Below are positions 14,587 to 20,000 of a stretch of 21,594 nt of DNA, in pieces; within the stretch, counting starts at the first letter, position 1, and every line of letters begins with the position of its first letter. A program made the position numbers and the translations under genes. The DNA is taken from IMG/VR virus record IMGVR_UViG_3300042401_001556, positions 1 through 21,594 of that record, one strand, 5' to 3'. The notes under the pieces were generated by a model. It ran no database searches, was not told where the DNA came from, and worked only from the letters and a program-made list of their open reading frames with translations. This stretch comes from a virus.

Positions 14587-14837
14587 ATGACGCAAGACCA
14601 AAGCAGGAACTTGTTCGCGACTTAGATATTCGCCTGACTGCGCAAGACTCCTCGACTCCCCGTAAATACTCTTGGGTTCAGGTTTATCGGGACTCCACAG
14701 GCAAATGGAATAACCTGACGACATCTGGGAATATCACTTACGATCCAGCTTATGAGTATAATGATGGCAGCGTCACCATCGGCATGATTCGACCAGCTCA
14801 CAGAGACACAAGAACCGGTCAGGTGCTTTTTTTTTAG
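14583..14837 (+). CDS. N-terminal part of a tail-tip protein, stops at T9 tract
   Basis: An 84-residue frame with GGAGGAG (14563-14569) upstream and an ATGA overlap with the previous gene. The pattern KYSWVQVYRDSTGKWNNLTT followed by YDPAYEYNDGSVTIGMI resembles a short domain I recall near the N-terminus of longer planctomycete phage structural proteins. It ends in QVLFF and a TAG inside and just after nine T residues. Reading -1 across the T run joins it without a stop to the next 487 codons, so it is probably the start of one protein of about 571 residues. Confidence 0.6.
   Translation: MNDARPKQELVRDLDIRLTAQDSSTPRKYSWVQVYRDSTGKWNNLTTSGNITYDPAYEYNDGSVTIGMIRPAHRDTRTGQVLFF
14827..14835 (+). 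other. T9 homopolymer joining two frames
   Basis: Nine consecutive T residues. The frame from 14583 reads CTT TTT TTT TAG; the -1 frame reads TTA GCC TTA AAT CAG and stays open to 16297. The downstream frame lacks its own ribosome site. Possible causes are programmed slippage, transcriptional slippage, phase variation, a frameshift mutation or a homopolymer sequencing error. Confidence 0.8.
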
Positions 14838-14884
14838 CCTTAAATCAGCAACCTGCCGGATGCTACGTTTATTTTTATGGTTAT

Positions 14885-16297
14885 GTGCCTACTTATGGGA
14901 CTTATGTCGATTCCAGATTTACCATGAGCACCATCATGGAGGAGCGTGAAATACAGTATGTAGCTAACGGCACTACTGGAGAATATGACGCACCAAGGCT
15001 GTTTATGGAATACGACTGCTACGGCAAGAAGTGGAGAATCTGGGACTTTTATTTAATCTTTACTACAAATAGTGCTCCAATTGGTCCTATTTTGCATGGC
15101 CCAGCAAGCAGCGTATCAAACACGACTGCTTGGATGGCACCCGCATGGAGAAACGAGGGAGAAACGGGCGTAGTCTATGACGGTGGATCCAAGGCTTACT
15201 ACAGCAACCCTCCATTCTCAACTGCTGATGTGGGTCAAGCTGGTCCCAAAATGTACTGTGAAGTCCAAAAGACATGCTCTTTCACACCACAGTTTCCCGG
15301 TGCATTGACGGGCGGCACAACGTACACATGGACGGACTCTCTAGTTGCATCCAACATCACCGGCGACAATCGTTTGACCGCTTACGGGCAATTCTTGCGA
15401 TCCACGAACTATTCATTCCAAGCGGTGAAGCCTTTCACCTTACCCAGCTCAAACGGCACAGCGAATCTGTCTGTTTACAACCAGGCAAACTCAACTTTCC
15501 AGTGGATCGACTCGACAGGCAACACCGTCACGGAGACAGGTTTGACGGTCCATTACAATTGGTCCATCACTCCCGTTAACTCGACGGTATCGCATTACAC
15601 ATCCAACGGTATACTGGCAAACGGTCCAGCAAATTCGCCTGGCATCACGTTTTATCAAGACGGAGATTTCGTTGTTCCGCTTGCAAATCAAACCACATCC
15701 ACCAACCTGACTTTAACTTTCAGTTCCGTGCCGAACGTGACCACGTCTGGTACTGCCTGTTTGACCACAAGGAACGTGACCAGGGCATTTCCAGTTCACA
15801 AGGTGATCAAGGCGACTTTCATTTCCAATTCGGTGGTGGGAGCCTTACCGTCAAATCTTCCGAATGTCCCTGTTGCGGTGCAGGATGCAAACGGAACATA
15901 CTTCTATATTTATCGCACTGGCCAAACCACCTCGGCTGCATCGAACATGACCCTGGGCGGATATTACTGGCCAGTCCCTTCGCAATATCAAGTGGTAAAC
16001 TCAAGTAAACAAAGCCATGCTCGCAGGCTGTTTACTGTGACGAGTTCCAGCGTATCGGCCAACACCACTGCAAACGGTGTGGCTTATCAAGTCTCCTTCA
16101 GCCACAATTTTGCAAGCACGATTGATATTCAGGGTTCAGGGACAACGCTCTACCAGTTCACTTCAAACCTCTCGTCAACCCTTCCGTACACTCAAGGCGC
16201 TAAAGCAAACATCACCCTCACAACTTCGTACCCAGGCGGCGGAACTTACCAGACTTTAGACTTGGGTACACTCGAACTCGAAGTGCTTGAAGTTTAA
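14885..16297 (+). CDS. Tail-tip/baseplate protein, main part (likely fused upstream)
   Basis: A 470-residue beta-rich, Asn/Thr/Ser-rich protein, likely virion-exposed. GTG 14885 is the first start codon in this frame but has no Shine-Dalgarno sequence (upstream is AT-rich), and the frame is open back through 14834 to the T9 tract, which supports expression as an extension of the 14583 gene. Features: LFMEYDCYGKKWRIWDFYLI near the N-terminus, then many repeated strand-turn segments (QDGDFVVPLANQTTSTNLTL, QDANGTYFYIYRTGQTTSAA) and an end rich in Leu/Glu (LDLGTLELEVLEV). No catalytic motif seen. Host recognition or tail-tip structure is inferred from location and composition. Confidence 0.6.
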   Translation: MPTYGTYVDSRFTMSTIMEEREIQYVANGTTGEYDAPRLFMEYDCYGKKWRIWDFYLIFTTNSAPIGPILHGPASSVSNTTAWMAPAWRNEGETGVVYDGGSKAYYSNPPFSTADVGQAGPKMYCEVQKTCSFTPQFPGALTGGTTYTWTDSLVASNITGDNRLTAYGQFLRSTNYSFQAVKPFTLPSSNGTANLSVYNQANSTFQWIDSTGNTVTETGLTVHYNWSITPVNSTVSHYTSNGILANGPANSPGITFYQDGDFVVPLANQTTSTNLTLTFSSVPNVTTSGTACLTTRNVTRAFPVHKVIKATFISNSVVGALPSNLPNVPVAVQDANGTYFYIYRTGQTTSAASNMTLGGYYWPVPSQYQVVNSSKQSHARRLFTVTSSSVSANTTANGVAYQVSFSHNFASTIDIQGSGTTLYQFTSNLSSTLPYTQGAKANITLTTSYPGGGTYQTLDLGTLELEVLEV

Positions 16298-16321
16298 CTC
16301 ATCCTTCAGAAAGGGCCAATC

Positions 16322-16813
16322 ATGCCAACAATCTCGACCGGAACGTCAACCGCAAACGCGACTATTCCAAGTATGCAGATCACATTAAACGACCACATCA
16401 CGGTTGCCTCTCAGAAGGCGGCTGCTGGTGGAAGTCTGCTGATATCTTCCGCTCAAATCGACGATGTTTTTTCCACGGCCAATTCCGTTGATAGCGGATA
16501 CGCCACCCACCTGATCGACGGTTCAATCACGGCGAACGGAACCGCCTTTACTTTTGGCAACAGCACCACCTCTTTGGGCGACACCATCACGCCTGTGACA
16601 CTCAGGTACTTGCGAGTTTCAAACGAGCAAACAAATGCGTCAATTGTACTGACTTCAAATATCACCGGCTTTCCAGTCGCAAATATTACTCCCGGCGGGC
16701 ATATCAAATGGTTTGCCAATGCAACCGGCTTGACGATCCCAGCCAACGGCTCCATCACCGCAACAGGTGCCAACACCACCCAAACCCTTAGGGTCACGAT
16801 GCTGGTAAACTAA
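16322..16813 (+). CDS. Small beta-rich virion protein, unknown
   Basis: A 163-residue Asn/Thr/Ala-rich protein of repeated strand-turn pattern (TISTGTSTANATIPSMQITL, GSITANGTAFTFGNSTTS, TGLTIPANGSITATGANT). AAAGGG sits 6-7 bases upstream of ATG 16322. It is the last rightward gene of the virion block and resembles the preceding protein in composition. It may be a tail-tip or capsid-decoration protein. Family not recognised. Confidence 0.55.
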   Translation: MPTISTGTSTANATIPSMQITLNDHITVASQKAAAGGSLLISSAQIDDVFSTANSVDSGYATHLIDGSITANGTAFTFGNSTTSLGDTITPVTLRYLRVSNEQTNASIVLTSNITGFPVANITPGGHIKWFANATGLTIPANGSITATGANTTQTLRVTMLVN

Positions 16814-16821
16814 GAATAAAG

Positions 16822-17004
16822 TTAAATAGCCCGCAACCTACTTACCTCGTAAACCGCGGGCCAATCGTAAGACTTAACTGAAGAAGCGTGTCCAGAGCGA
16901 TCCGGGCGACCCCCTTGTTTGCTGATCACTGGTGGGCGAACATACCCGCCAACAATCCCGCTCTGGCCTTCGCCAGTTGTGTGAGATTGAATTATAGCGG
17001 GCAT
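16822..17004 (-). CDS. Possible small leftward gene in the convergent gap
   Basis: A 60-residue frame starting with ATG at 17004, 19 bases past the stop of the 17248 gene, with AAGGTAA about 12 bases upstream. It lacks recognisable domains (MPAIIQSHTTGEGQSGIVGG). The same interval holds paired inverted repeats (CCAGAGCG 16892-16899 with CGCTCTGG 16959-16966; GGTGGG with CCCGCC between them), so it could equally be structured RNA or terminator sequence. Kept as a doubtful call because no other gene fills the interval. Confidence 0.3.
   Translation of the reverse strand: MPAIIQSHTTGEGQSGIVGGYVRPPVISKQGGRPDRSGHASSVKSYDWPAVYEVSRLRAI
16829..16861 (+). terminator. Possible end-of-operon hairpin
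   Basis: GCCCGC (16829-16834) pairs with GCGGGC (16856-16861); an outer AGTTAA (16820-16825) can pair with TTAACT (16874-16879). It lies 15 bases after the last virion gene stop, where two gene blocks converge. No T tract follows on the plus strand, so termination is only plausible. The rest of 16814-17023 is described with the neighbouring small leftward frame. Confidence 0.35.
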
Positions 17005-17023
17005 GCGCCAAATTTACCTTGAA

Positions 17024-17248
17024 TTACTCTGGCGCTTCACGTATCCACCGCCGGACTTGCTCGGAATCCATCACGCCGTTCTTCTTCGCCACCCTGCTGA
17101 TTTTTGCACGGTCTGCCGCTGAGAGCGAGAAGACGAACCGGATGGCTCGCCCCGGCGCTTCATCAACCTTGTAAACACGCTCGGCCCTTTGCGTCTTCTC
17201 GACCTTAGGTCGCCCCCTGCCTCGTTTGACAGGCTCTGTTGAATCCAT
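17024..17248 (-). CDS. Small DNA-binding protein with AT-hook-like motif
   Basis: A 74-residue basic protein. KRGRGRPKVEK near the N-terminus matches the AT-hook core GRP, which binds the minor groove. The C-terminal part (RFVFSLSAADRAKISRVAKK, SEQVRRWIREAPE) has the strand-helix-helix pattern of a ribbon-helix-helix-type domain. Likely a regulator or nucleoid-type protein in the lysogeny region. The ATG at 17248 has only a weak GAAGAG upstream. A second frame with a stronger ribosome site (AAGGAGG before ATG 17322) overlaps it in another phase, so the N-terminus or a frameshift is in question. Confidence 0.55.
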   Translation of the reverse strand: MDSTEPVKRGRGRPKVEKTQRAERVYKVDEAPGRAIRFVFSLSAADRAKISRVAKKNGVMDSEQVRRWIREAPE

Positions 17249-17351
17249 TGTTGCTCTTCAGGCTGTTGGGCAACAGTCAAACCGAAGCCCATGAAATTTA
17301 GTGATATTGTCCATCCGGCCATGATGTTGCCCTCCTTGGCAATCGTTAAAT

Positions 17352-17642
17352 TTACTTGGCAAACGCCTTAAGATTTACAATTGTGTTTCGGTTCCAGTCG
17401 CATGGCTCGCCGCTGTTTCCATCCCAAGCCCATGTACTGCCATCCACTGTCCCAGTATATTGATCAAGGTCACCTAAGAATTCGATTGCCTCGTTGATGT
17501 CGCAATATTCTTCGGCATCTTCCGTATCTGTATCGTGGATCAATTCCTTGCCAGCCGGATGGCCGTGACTGACAAACCAGATTGAATCAACTTCGCTTGC
17601 GTTCCAGAATTCCAAAAGGCTGACTTGTTGTTGCGTTTGCAT
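17352..17642 (-). CDS. Small acidic protein with own strong promoter
   Basis: A 96-residue, strongly acidic protein (HDTDTEDAEEYCDINEAIEF, LGDLDQYTGTVDG), no recognised domain. ATG 17642 is chosen because AGGAG lies about 9 bases upstream; the longer frame to 17765 would run through the promoter. A near-consensus promoter (17694-17722) lies just upstream. Acidic, small, separately promoted genes near int are often expressed in the lysogen or mimic DNA (anti-restriction, anti-CRISPR), but nothing in the sequence proves such a role here. Confidence 0.6.
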   Translation of the reverse strand: MQTQQQVSLLEFWNASEVDSIWFVSHGHPAGKELIHDTDTEDAEEYCDINEAIEFLGDLDQYTGTVDGSTWAWDGNSGEPCDWNRNTIVNLKAFAK

Positions 17643-17693
17643 CTGACTGACTCCTGTTAGTGGTCTTGGTTTTGTTTCTGCCTTACACTTATG

Positions 17694-17722
17694 AATATAT
17701 CGCACTTTGATATCACAGTCAA
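17694..17722 (-). promoter_or_regulatory. Strong sigma-70-type promoter, leftward
   Basis: On the minus strand: TTGACT (-35, 17722-17717), a 17-base spacer, TATATT (-10, 17699-17694). The expected start is near 17687, giving a leader of about 45 bases to the ATG at 17642. The spacer contains the palindrome TGATATCA, a possible operator. GAAAATAATTTTC (17742-17754), a perfect inverted repeat, lies just upstream. Confidence 0.7.
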
Positions 17723-17783
17723 GAATATTTATACAAGATTCCGAAAATAATTTTCCACCCTTCACAAGCCCTTACCTAAACTA

Positions 17784-17797
17784 CCCCCCCCCCCCCC
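17784..17797. repeat. C14 homopolymer (G14 on the minus strand)
   Basis: Fourteen consecutive C residues between the integrase stop (17824) and the leftward promoter. It stands out from the mixed sequence around it. Polymerase slippage would change its length readily; being non-coding, it could alter spacing or termination, or be a sequencing error-prone site. Confidence 0.85.
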
Positions 17798-17823
17798 TTG
17801 AATTATGTTGCGTAGGTTACCAA

Positions 17824-19035
17824 TCATCCGAGTTTCTCCGCAACTTCAATTACAAGCTCCAAATCCTTCTCCGCATAGACTTGCGTAACATCCGCATGTT
17901 GATGCCCCAAAGCGACCTGGGCGGCATGCAGGCCTATCTCTGATCTGACTCGTGTGGCAAACGAGTGACGGATTCGGTTTGGCGACCACCTTGGCAAGCC
18001 AGCCGCTTCCGCAGCATCACCAACACGCTTCCCAAAGCTGGACGCTTTGTAGGCATCGCCAGCGATCTTAGCAGGCTTGGCAACGGTACGATTAGTCTGA
18101 GAAGGCTGAACTGGTGTCTTCCGGTTCGCTCGCAAAATTGCTCGCCTCTCCTCTTCAGCCTGGGCGGGTGAAAAGATCGGCACATCTGGTGGTCGATCAA
18201 TCCATTCGAGAAGCACTTCCTGCGCCTGCTTACCGATCCCAATATGTCGTTCGATGTCGCGATACTCTGTTTTGTGTTTGTTGGGCGAATAGATCCAGAC
18301 CGGCTTAGATCGGTCGATATCCTGCCAGGTGATCAGCACCACTTCACCTGGTCTCATGCCGGTGTGCCACATCAGCAGGACCATCGACCAAACCTGTCTG
18401 GAGACATGTGGTTTAATTGCAACAACATGCTCCCAGCAGACTGGCTTGACCCGCTCCGGCTCACGAGCTGCGGACCTTCGCTTTTTCAACTTCTCCAACG
18501 CCCTCAGAGCGTCCCAAGACGATGCGGGTATTCGCTCAGTGGCAACGCCCCACCGAAAGCACCTGACAACGTAGCGCTGATACTTGGTGATCACGCCACG
18601 TGTTAGAGGTGTGCCGGAGTTGCCCTTGAGGATCCACATATCTCTGACAGCAGTCATCTGAGGTGCTCGGAAGTCCTTTGCAGGGATGCCACCAAACAGA
18701 GCCACAACACCACGAAGCGCCAGTTCATGGTTGCGTGGTTCTGTGGATTCGGAGTCGTGCTGAGTTTTGACCCACTTTAAAAACCCGTCCACGAGTTCTT
18801 TGGTAGATACCAAACTATCCTTTTCAAGTTTGATTTTCCCAGTTGCAAAGAAGAGCGCCAGAGTTTGCTGGTAGGCGGCAAGGCTTTCAGGCGTGCCATG
18901 TTTGCCAAGGTAGACAGTCACATCACCCCAGCAAGTGCGAGCACTGCCGGTTTTCTTGTGTAACATGTAACTTGGTATGGAGTTGCGTTTGCGTCCCATG
19001 AGTTCAAAGAATTCGCTAGAATGGTAGTCTACCAT
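17824..19035 (-). CDS. int: Tyrosine integrase
   Basis: A 403-residue site-specific recombinase that would integrate the phage at the tRNA-Lys site next to it. The C-terminal catalytic domain shows Arg228 in HTGMRPGEV, Lys255 in NKHKTEYRD, Arg356 in PNRIRHSFATR, His378 in LGHQHADV and nucleophile Tyr387 in TQVYAEKD. The first position of the usual HxxR box is Asn353, a substitution I associate with planctomycete integrases. The N-terminal part (about 1-70) is basic and likely binds arm sites; a SAM-like core-binding domain follows (about 75-185). ATG 19035 has GAAGGAA 7 bases upstream and lies inside the palindrome ATGGTAG-T-CTACCAT, hinting at self-regulation. Confidence 0.92.
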   Translation of the reverse strand: MVDYHSSEFFELMGRKRNSIPSYMLHKKTGSARTCWGDVTVYLGKHGTPESLAAYQQTLALFFATGKIKLEKDSLVSTKELVDGFLKWVKTQHDSESTEPRNHELALRGVVALFGGIPAKDFRAPQMTAVRDMWILKGNSGTPLTRGVITKYQRYVVRCFRWGVATERIPASSWDALRALEKLKKRRSAAREPERVKPVCWEHVVAIKPHVSRQVWSMVLLMWHTGMRPGEVVLITWQDIDRSKPVWIYSPNKHKTEYRDIERHIGIGKQAQEVLLEWIDRPPDVPIFSPAQAEEERRAILRANRKTPVQPSQTNRTVAKPAKIAGDAYKASSFGKRVGDAAEAAGLPRWSPNRIRHSFATRVRSEIGLHAAQVALGHQHADVTQVYAEKDLELVIEVAEKLG

Positions 19036-19040
19036 TTTAT
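19021..19040. repeat. Arm-like site 1 and palindrome at the int start
   Basis: TCTACCATTTTAT (19028-19040) recurs exactly at 19196-19208. The same place holds ATGGTAG-T-CTACCAT (19021-19035), a perfect 7-bp inverted repeat covering the int start codon. Position beside the core fits an integrase arm site that also represses int. Confidence 0.6.
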
Positions 19041-19114
19041 TCCTTCTGTTTTCGGTTGGTTACCAAAGAGGCAGAGGGAATATAACATACTATTTTCAAA
19101 AGGCTTGGGAAAAA

Positions 19115-19156
19115 TGCCCCCTGATGGACTCGAACCATCAACCCGCTGATTAAGAG
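19115..19156 (-). other. attP core: 3' half of a tRNA-Lys(CTT) gene
   Basis: On the minus strand the 42 bases read from the anticodon loop CTCTTAA (anticodon CTT at 19154-19152) through TCAGC, GGGTT, the T arm GATGG-TTCGAGT-CCATC and the acceptor end AGGGGGC plus A. This is the exact layout of the 3' half of tRNA-Lys. The 5' half is missing: the bases before the loop (GCGATT) do not pair with TCAGC and no matching acceptor strand lies upstream. A phage attP carrying such a fragment restores the tRNA on integration. It lies 80 bases from the int start, with phage genes on both sides. Confidence 0.8.
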
Positions 19157-19195
19157 AATCGCGAGTGGCCTATTTTAAGGCATTCAGGACTGATT

Positions 19196-19208
19196 TCTAC
19201 CATTTTAT
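19196..19208. repeat. Arm-like site 2
   Basis: An exact second copy of TCTACCATTTTAT, 40 bases beyond the attP core on the side opposite int. Both copies have the same orientation. A partial repeat pair (CTATTTTCAAAAGGC 19090-19104 and CTATTTTAAGGC 19170-19181) also flanks the core. Flanking direct repeats fit integrase or IHF-like arm binding. Confidence 0.55.
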
Positions 19209-19213
19209 CGGAT

Positions 19214-19230
19214 CACCTGCCGAAGCGGTG
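19214..19230 (-). other. UUCG-loop hairpin at 3' end of leftward gene
   Basis: On the minus strand CACCGC-TTCG-GC(A)GGTG forms a short stem with a stable UUCG tetraloop and one bulged A, directly after the stop of the 19498 gene. No T run follows, so it is a weak terminator or an mRNA 3' end stabiliser. Confidence 0.4.
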
Positions 19231-19231
19231 C

Positions 19232-19498
19232 TTAGTTTGCAGAGGCAGTCTTTACGAACTTCTTGAGGGCAGCAGAGTTGTTTTCAATCTCTTCTGCCCA
19301 AGTCTCTTTACCTTTGGCCCAGAAACCTGCGATAAGCCCTTGAAGGAATTCGCGTTCGGTGAACGTCATTCCTGATGGCTTTAGCTCAGACATCTCTGCC
19401 CAGCCAACAACCTGCTTCAATGCACCATGAATTTGCTCTGGTGCAGCAAATCCGATCTTGCGTTGTTCTGAGGTTATCTTGGCATTAGCAACTCTCAT
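19232..19498 (-). CDS. Small leftward regulator candidate, unknown
   Basis: An 88-residue protein transcribed divergently from the ribbon-helix-helix gene. I prefer ATG 19498 (AGAAGG 6-7 bases upstream) over an in-frame ATG at 19540 that falls in the -10 region of its own promoter. Mostly helical (SEQRKIGFAAPEQIHGALKQ, FTEREFLQGLIAGFWAKGKE, SAALKKFVKTASAN); no recognised DNA-binding motif. Gene order suggests a role in the lysis-lysogeny decision, as a repressor, anti-repressor or excision factor. Its leader (CAACCGAAAGAAGG) closely resembles that of int (CAACCGAAAACAGAAGG). Confidence 0.55.
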   Translation of the reverse strand: MRVANAKITSEQRKIGFAAPEQIHGALKQVVGWAEMSELKPSGMTFTEREFLQGLIAGFWAKGKETWAEEIENNSAALKKFVKTASAN

Positions 19499-19538
19499 AT
19501 AGTTACCTTCTTTCGGTTGCGGCAACATTGCCACATTC

Positions 19539-19567
19539 ATACTAGTGCATTAGGTAACACAAATCAA
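19539..19567 (-). promoter_or_regulatory. Leftward switch promoter
   Basis: On the minus strand: TTGATT (-35, 19567-19562), a 17-base spacer and TAGTAT (-10, 19544-19539). The spacer and -10 contain GTTACC and ACTAGT, the same motifs found in the rightward promoter. Expected start is near 19532, so the mRNA leads into the ATG at 19498. Confidence 0.55.
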
Positions 19568-19598
19568 TCTATCTTTTCCCATGTTGTCGTAGGTAAAC

Positions 19599-19627
19599 TT
19601 GACGGTAACTAGTATCCTTGTTATATT
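19599..19627 (+). promoter_or_regulatory. Rightward switch promoter
   Basis: TTGACG (19599-19604), a 17-base spacer and TATATT (19622-19627), close to the sigma-70 consensus. GGTAACTAGT (19604-19613) overlaps the -35 and fills the front of the spacer, so a bound protein would block the promoter. Expected start is near 19634, before the RHH gene at 19665. Confidence 0.7.
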
Positions 19628-19637
19628 GTGCATGTCC

Positions 19638-19651
19638 GGTAACTAGTCACC
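19638..19651. promoter_or_regulatory. Operator-like dyad GGTAACTAGTCACC
   Basis: An imperfect palindrome (one mismatched pair) centred on ACTAGT, just after the rightward promoter start. Its first ten bases repeat those at 19604-19613. Related elements: ACTAGT...GGTAAC (19541-19558), GGTAAAC (19592-19598) and GTTACC (19502-19507). Ribbon-helix-helix proteins often bind such short repeated dyads, so the 19665 product is the likely ligand. Confidence 0.6.
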
Positions 19652-19664
19652 TAAAGGATGAAGT

Positions 19665-19856
19665 ATGAGCAAGAAAAAACGCCTTGTGGTCAACGTCTCG
19701 GAAAAGGTTAGCGAGGCAATCTGGAAGATGCACTGCGACCAGAAGATCTCTCAATCAAGAATTGTCGAACGGATTCTGGAATCAAATCTTGAGGTTATTG
19801 GCGATCCGGTAACGGTTTCGGGAAGTGAAAGGTTCGCCATGGTGAACCAGTCATGA
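19665..19856 (+). CDS. Ribbon-helix-helix (Arc/CopG-type) regulator
   Basis: A 63-residue transcription regulator. The N-terminal segment KKKRLVVNVSEKVSEAIWKM then SQSRIVERILESNLEVIG has the beta-strand, helix, turn, helix pattern of RHH proteins: alternating strand residues RLVVNV contact DNA, and the SQSRIVERIL helix forms the dimer. AAGGA lies about 6 bases upstream of ATG 19665. The promoter just before it carries repeated GGTAACTAGT motifs, so it probably represses itself and the divergent leftward gene. It overlaps the next gene by four bases (ATGA). First gene of the rightward early/replication block. Confidence 0.75.
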   Translation: MSKKKRLVVNVSEKVSEAIWKMHCDQKISQSRIVERILESNLEVIGDPVTVSGSERFAMVNQS

Positions 19857-19996
19857 CTCAACAAAAACTGAGTTGGGAACTGCCACTTGGCACCGTCCGT
19901 GGCCAGCTCGATGAGCCTGGCCCACGGTTTGTTGATCCTTATGAAAAAGAAGAGCGAGAAGCGATTCAGGCTCTCTCAAAATTAGAGAAAGGCTGA
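19853..19996 (+). CDS. Short 47-residue protein between RHH gene and primase
   Basis: Starts at the ATGA overlap with the RHH gene and ends 4 bases before the primase ATG. The sequence MTQQKLSWELPLGTVRGQLD leads to an acidic helical end (PYEKEEREAIQALSKLEKG). No known domain. The tight packing on both sides argues that it is a real, translationally coupled gene. It also carries the ribosome site (AAAGG, 19988-19992) for the primase gene. Confidence 0.6.
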   Translation: MTQQKLSWELPLGTVRGQLDEPGPRFVDPYEKEEREAIQALSKLEKG

Positions 19997-20000
19997 ATCC

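Noticed and set aside
16980-17000. TATAAT on the minus strand in GCTATAATTC as a promoter -10
   Set aside because: No acceptable -35 at 16-18 bases upstream (GGTAAA there).
17707-17943. Rightward 78-codon frame over the C14 tract
   Set aside because: It is antisense to int and a promoter, and contains a poly-Pro stretch only due to the C run.
19105-19205. Complete tRNA-Lys gene
   Set aside because: The 5' acceptor strand, D arm and 5' anticodon stem are missing; the bases before the anticodon loop do not pair with TCAGC. It is a 3' fragment used as attP.
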